Under the pieces are notes generated by a model. It did no database searches and had not been told where the DNA came from. It saw only the letters and a program-made list of their open reading frames with translations. Below, piece by piece: positions 61,984-64,000 of a stretch of 64,000 bases of DNA; position 1 is the stretch's first letter, and the number at the start of each line of letters is the position of its first letter. Source of the stretch: Hyphomicrobiales bacterium (GTDB lineage Bacteria > Pseudomonadota > Alphaproteobacteria > Rhizobiales > Rhizobiaceae); NCBI GenBank assembly GCA_900472675.1, contig UCJA01000007.1, forward strand, positions 62,001 to 126,000, written 5' to 3'. A program made the translations under genes and the position numbers.

Positions 61984-62625
61984 TCAATCGCGGGCCAGCC
62001 AGCCGAGGAAACGTCCCCTGACGCTGTCGAAATGCAGTTCCATCGCCGCCTGGGCGGCAGCGGCATCCCCAGCCTCGATGGCGTCGACCACGGCGATGTG
62101 CTCGCCGGCCTGCTGGTCGAAGCGGTCATGCGTGCGGGTAATCGTGCAGCGGCGCGCGACGCTGCGCATTTCCGTCAGCATCGTCGCCAACAAGGGAAGT
62201 TCGGCGGCTTTAGCGACGGCCAGGTGAAACGCGTCGTCGTCCAGCCAGAAATTGTCGAAGGCGATATCGCCGCCCTCCGCATAGGCACGCATGCGGGTGC
62301 GGGAGTCATCAAGCTCCGGCGTCAGTGCCGATGTAGCCGCCGCCTTGGCCGCTGCCGCCCCCTCGAGCAGCCTGCGGATCTGGACGATCTCCAGCAGCTG
62401 CTCGACGGTGACCGGGCGGACCATCAGCGCCCCGTTTGGAAGCCGCGAGATCACGTTTTCCTTCTCGAGCCGGGAGATCGCGGCGCGTAGCGGCGTCCTG
62501 GAAATGCCGAACTCCACCGCAAGCGTCCGCTCCGTCAGCATCTCGTCGGACGAGAAGCGGCCTTCGAGAATGCGCTGCTTGAGATCGCGGTAGAACTGCT
62601 GCGCCAGGGTTTCCTTGTCGCTCAT
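61984..62625 (-). CDS. GntR-family transcriptional regulator, FCD subfamily
   Basis: This 213-residue regulator has a winged helix (FGISRTPLRAAISRLEKENVISRLPNGALMV, about 35-68) and an FCD domain with histidines (DAFHLAVAKAAELP). It lies in the middle of a leftward operon, 2 bases after the M20 gene and 10 before the M24 gene, so it probably regulates its own unit. The GTATAC-bearing site at 58827-58832 is a possible further target. Confidence 0.92.
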   Translation of the reverse strand: MSDKETLAQQFYRDLKQRILEGRFSSDEMLTERTLAVEFGISRTPLRAAISRLEKENVISRLPNGALMVRPVTVEQLLEIVQIRRLLEGAAAAKAAATSALTPELDDSRTRMRAYAEGGDIAFDNFWLDDDAFHLAVAKAAELPLLATMLTEMRSVARRCTITRTHDRFDQQAGEHIAVVDAIEAGDAAAAQAAMELHFDSVRGRFLGWLARD

Positions 62626-62627
62626 CG

Positions 62628-63878
62628 TTAAGACGTGCTCCCCATGCCGACCAGAGCCCCATGCAATGCCTTGACCGCCGCCACCAGATCCGCCGGGTCC
62701 ATGGCCTCATCGGGATTGTGGCTGCCGTTCCAGTTGCGCAGGAACACCATCACGCTGTCCCATCCCGCCTGCGCAAAGGCCGCCGCATCGTGGCCGCCGC
62801 CCGACAGCATGCGGCGGGGCGTGTGGCCGAGCGCGACTGCTGCCTCGAAGATCTGGTCGCCGAGTACCGCCGAAAGCTTGGTCGGCTGGCTGCGCGACTG
62901 TGCCCCCAGCGCAAACCGCACACCCCGCGCCGTCTCGATCGCCTTGGCTTCGGCCAGAAACACCGCGTCGATCCGGTCGAGCACGTCCACATCGTCGCTG
63001 CGCAGATCGACGCAGAAATCGACCCGGCCCGGCACTTTCGCAAAGGCATGTTCGGGCGTTGCGGCATCGATCCGGCCGAAGGTTACGGCAAGGTCGTCTC
63101 CCGCCCGCAGCGCCCCGTCCCAGCGACGGTCCATGGCAACGATCAGGTCAGCCATGGCAAAGACGGCGTCCGATCGCTCCGATCGCGCCGGCCCACCGGA
63201 ATGCGCCCATGTGCCCTCGATCCGGGCCTGCCGGTAGCGCAGACCGCCGCGAACGCCGCTGACGATCCCATAGGGTTCATGGGCGGCGTGCAGCACCGTG
63301 CCCTGTTCGATGTGCAACTCAATGAAGCGTGCCGGCGCAAGAGGAGTGTCCGTGAGGATGTCGTCAGGCCGGCCGCCTTCCGACAGGATGTGATCATGCA
63401 GCGTGCGGCCGGTGTCGCTGCGCGTGGCCTGCAGCTCCTGCGCCGTCAGGCGACCCAGCGCTGCGCGCGAACCCGCATAGGACACGGGGAACCAGACGCT
63501 TTCCTCCGCCCGGGTGACGGTGACGACGAGATCGACCGGCGGCGGTTCGCCGCTGTCGACAAAGGCTGCGGCAAGCGCCATGGCGCCGGCAACGCCTGCC
63601 TGCCCGTCATAGGCACCGCCCATGGCAACGGTATCGAGATGGGATCCCACGTGGATGGCAGGAGCACTCCGGTCCTTCCCCGGCAGTCGGGCAAACAGAT
63701 TGAGCGCGGCATCGCGGGTCACAGTCAGGCCAAGCGCGGTCGCCTCGTCCTCGATAACGCGATGCGCCTCACTTTCCAATGAGCTGTAGGACGGCCGCGT
63801 GAACCCCGGGCCACCCGCCGAAATCGCGTTGATGCGGTCCAGCAGCCGCTCGACGGTATCCTTGACGATGTCGCTCAT
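62628..63878 (-). CDS. M20-family N-carbamoyl-amino-acid / allantoate amidohydrolase-like enzyme
   Basis: This 416-residue enzyme of the Zn-dependent hydantoinase/carbamoylase group has metal ligands in GSHLDTV, GGAYDGQAGV, the pair EES (usual EEG) and IELHIEQG, plus a lid domain. Relatives split N-carbamoyl amino acids, allantoate or ureidoglycine. It overlaps the upstream gene by ATGA (63875-63878) and is followed by a regulator and an M24 enzyme, in keeping with stepwise breakdown of a ureido or guanidino compound. Confidence 0.9.
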   Translation of the reverse strand: MSDIVKDTVERLLDRINAISAGGPGFTRPSYSSLESEAHRVIEDEATALGLTVTRDAALNLFARLPGKDRSAPAIHVGSHLDTVAMGGAYDGQAGVAGAMALAAAFVDSGEPPPVDLVVTVTRAEESVWFPVSYAGSRAALGRLTAQELQATRSDTGRTLHDHILSEGGRPDDILTDTPLAPARFIELHIEQGTVLHAAHEPYGIVSGVRGGLRYRQARIEGTWAHSGGPARSERSDAVFAMADLIVAMDRRWDGALRAGDDLAVTFGRIDAATPEHAFAKVPGRVDFCVDLRSDDVDVLDRIDAVFLAEAKAIETARGVRFALGAQSRSQPTKLSAVLGDQIFEAAVALGHTPRRMLSGGGHDAAAFAQAGWDSVMVFLRNWNGSHNPDEAMDPADLVAAVKALHGALVGMGSTS

Positions 63879-64000
63879 AGGCTGGCCTCCGCATGAAATT
63901 CGATCGTGGTCGCCGGGCGACCTCCCTCAAGTGCCGTAATGACGTGCCGGGCGGCGGCGATGGCGACCCGCTGCAGCGCCTCCCCGGTTGTGCCCCCCAG
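63875..64000 (-). CDS. C-terminus of a D-2-hydroxyacid dehydrogenase-like protein (partial)
   Basis: Forty-one codons are open from the right edge to a TGA at 63875. The sequence LGGTTGEALQRVAIAAA, then HVITALEGGRPATTI, is the usual end of phosphoglycerate-type 2-hydroxyacid dehydrogenases (HLGGAT... followed by a helix and LEGRPP). It would be the gene before M20 in the leftward operon, translationally coupled to it by ATGA. The rest lies outside the window. Confidence 0.65.
   Translation of the reverse strand: MGGTTGEALQRVAIAAARHVITALEGGRPATTIEFHAEASL

Noticed and set aside
1..64000. CRISPR arrays, insertion sequences, prophage, integrase or toxin-antitoxin genes
   Set aside because: No regularly spaced repeats, transposase or integrase motifs, or terminal inverted repeats with target duplications were seen.

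Overview
The window is high-GC DNA with tightly packed operons, many ABC uptake systems and many FCD/GntR-, LysR- and LacI-type regulators. This is the style of an alphaproteobacterium of the Rhizobiales, most likely Rhizobiaceae. Supporting this are a rhizobial-type palindromic intergenic repeat (about 16963-17066) and a sugar-alcohol cluster laid out like one described in Agrobacterium. I see no rRNA, tRNA, CRISPR, insertion sequence, phage or replication gene. The content is accessory catabolism, as expected of a chromid, megaplasmid or metabolic part of a chromosome.

Layout. (1) 1-6.6 kb: a quinate/shikimate-type catabolic locus. It has a divergent AroE-like dehydrogenase, a polar-amino-acid-type ABC transporter, type II dehydroquinate dehydratase and, divergently, a QuiC-like 3-dehydroshikimate dehydratase fused to an HPPD-like domain; the expected product is protocatechuate. 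(2) 6.6-9.8 kb: two overlapping paralogous FCD regulators and a cytosolic gamma-glutamyltransferase. (3) 9.9-18.2 kb: a polyol cluster (Zn dehydrogenase, RbsBAC-type transporter, PfkB kinase, GatZ/KbaZ-like epimerase, LacI regulator) resembling D-altritol/D-tagatose catabolism. (4) 18.2-32.7 kb: a catabolic island with two SsuABC-type transporters, a flavin monooxygenase, an Asp/Glu-racemase/maleate-isomerase homologue, an SDR homologue, a deacetylase, an amidase with a GatC/AtzG-like small partner, an AbrB-type membrane protein and two LysR regulators. (5) 32.7-44.7 kb: a ten-gene leftward peptide uptake and hydrolysis operon (DppABCDF, M20, S9, proline-iminopeptidase-like, beta-lactamase-fold hydrolase, MmgE/PrpD). 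(6) 44.9-54.6 kb: an aldo/keto reductase, a SulP transporter behind a structured leader, an unusual cytochrome c oxidase locus with a formate/nitrite-type channel, and the CbpA/CbpM chaperone pair. (7) 54.8-64 kb: an amino-acid-type ABC transporter with an arginase-family ureohydrolase and a DUF1989 protein, opposite a creatinase-fold (M24) enzyme. Beyond these come a VOC protein, a second metal-ligand-less M24 enzyme, an FCD regulator, an M20 carbamoylase-type amidohydrolase and the end of a hydroxyacid dehydrogenase.

The best candidates for undescribed biology are two. The first is the 21-30.5 kb island, where two neighbouring enzymes have kept the fold but lost the family's catalytic residues (racemase without either Cys; SDR with none of the Asn-Ser-Tyr-Lys tetrad) and travel with a GatC-like/amidase pair. 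The second is the 54.8-64 kb cluster, which looks built to take up and dismantle a guanidino, ureido or cyclic-amidine compound. Also notable are an oxidase subunit I with Gln at the K-pathway Lys position, an AroE homologue without the substrate-binding serines, and a T-loop-containing leader upstream of the SulP gene.
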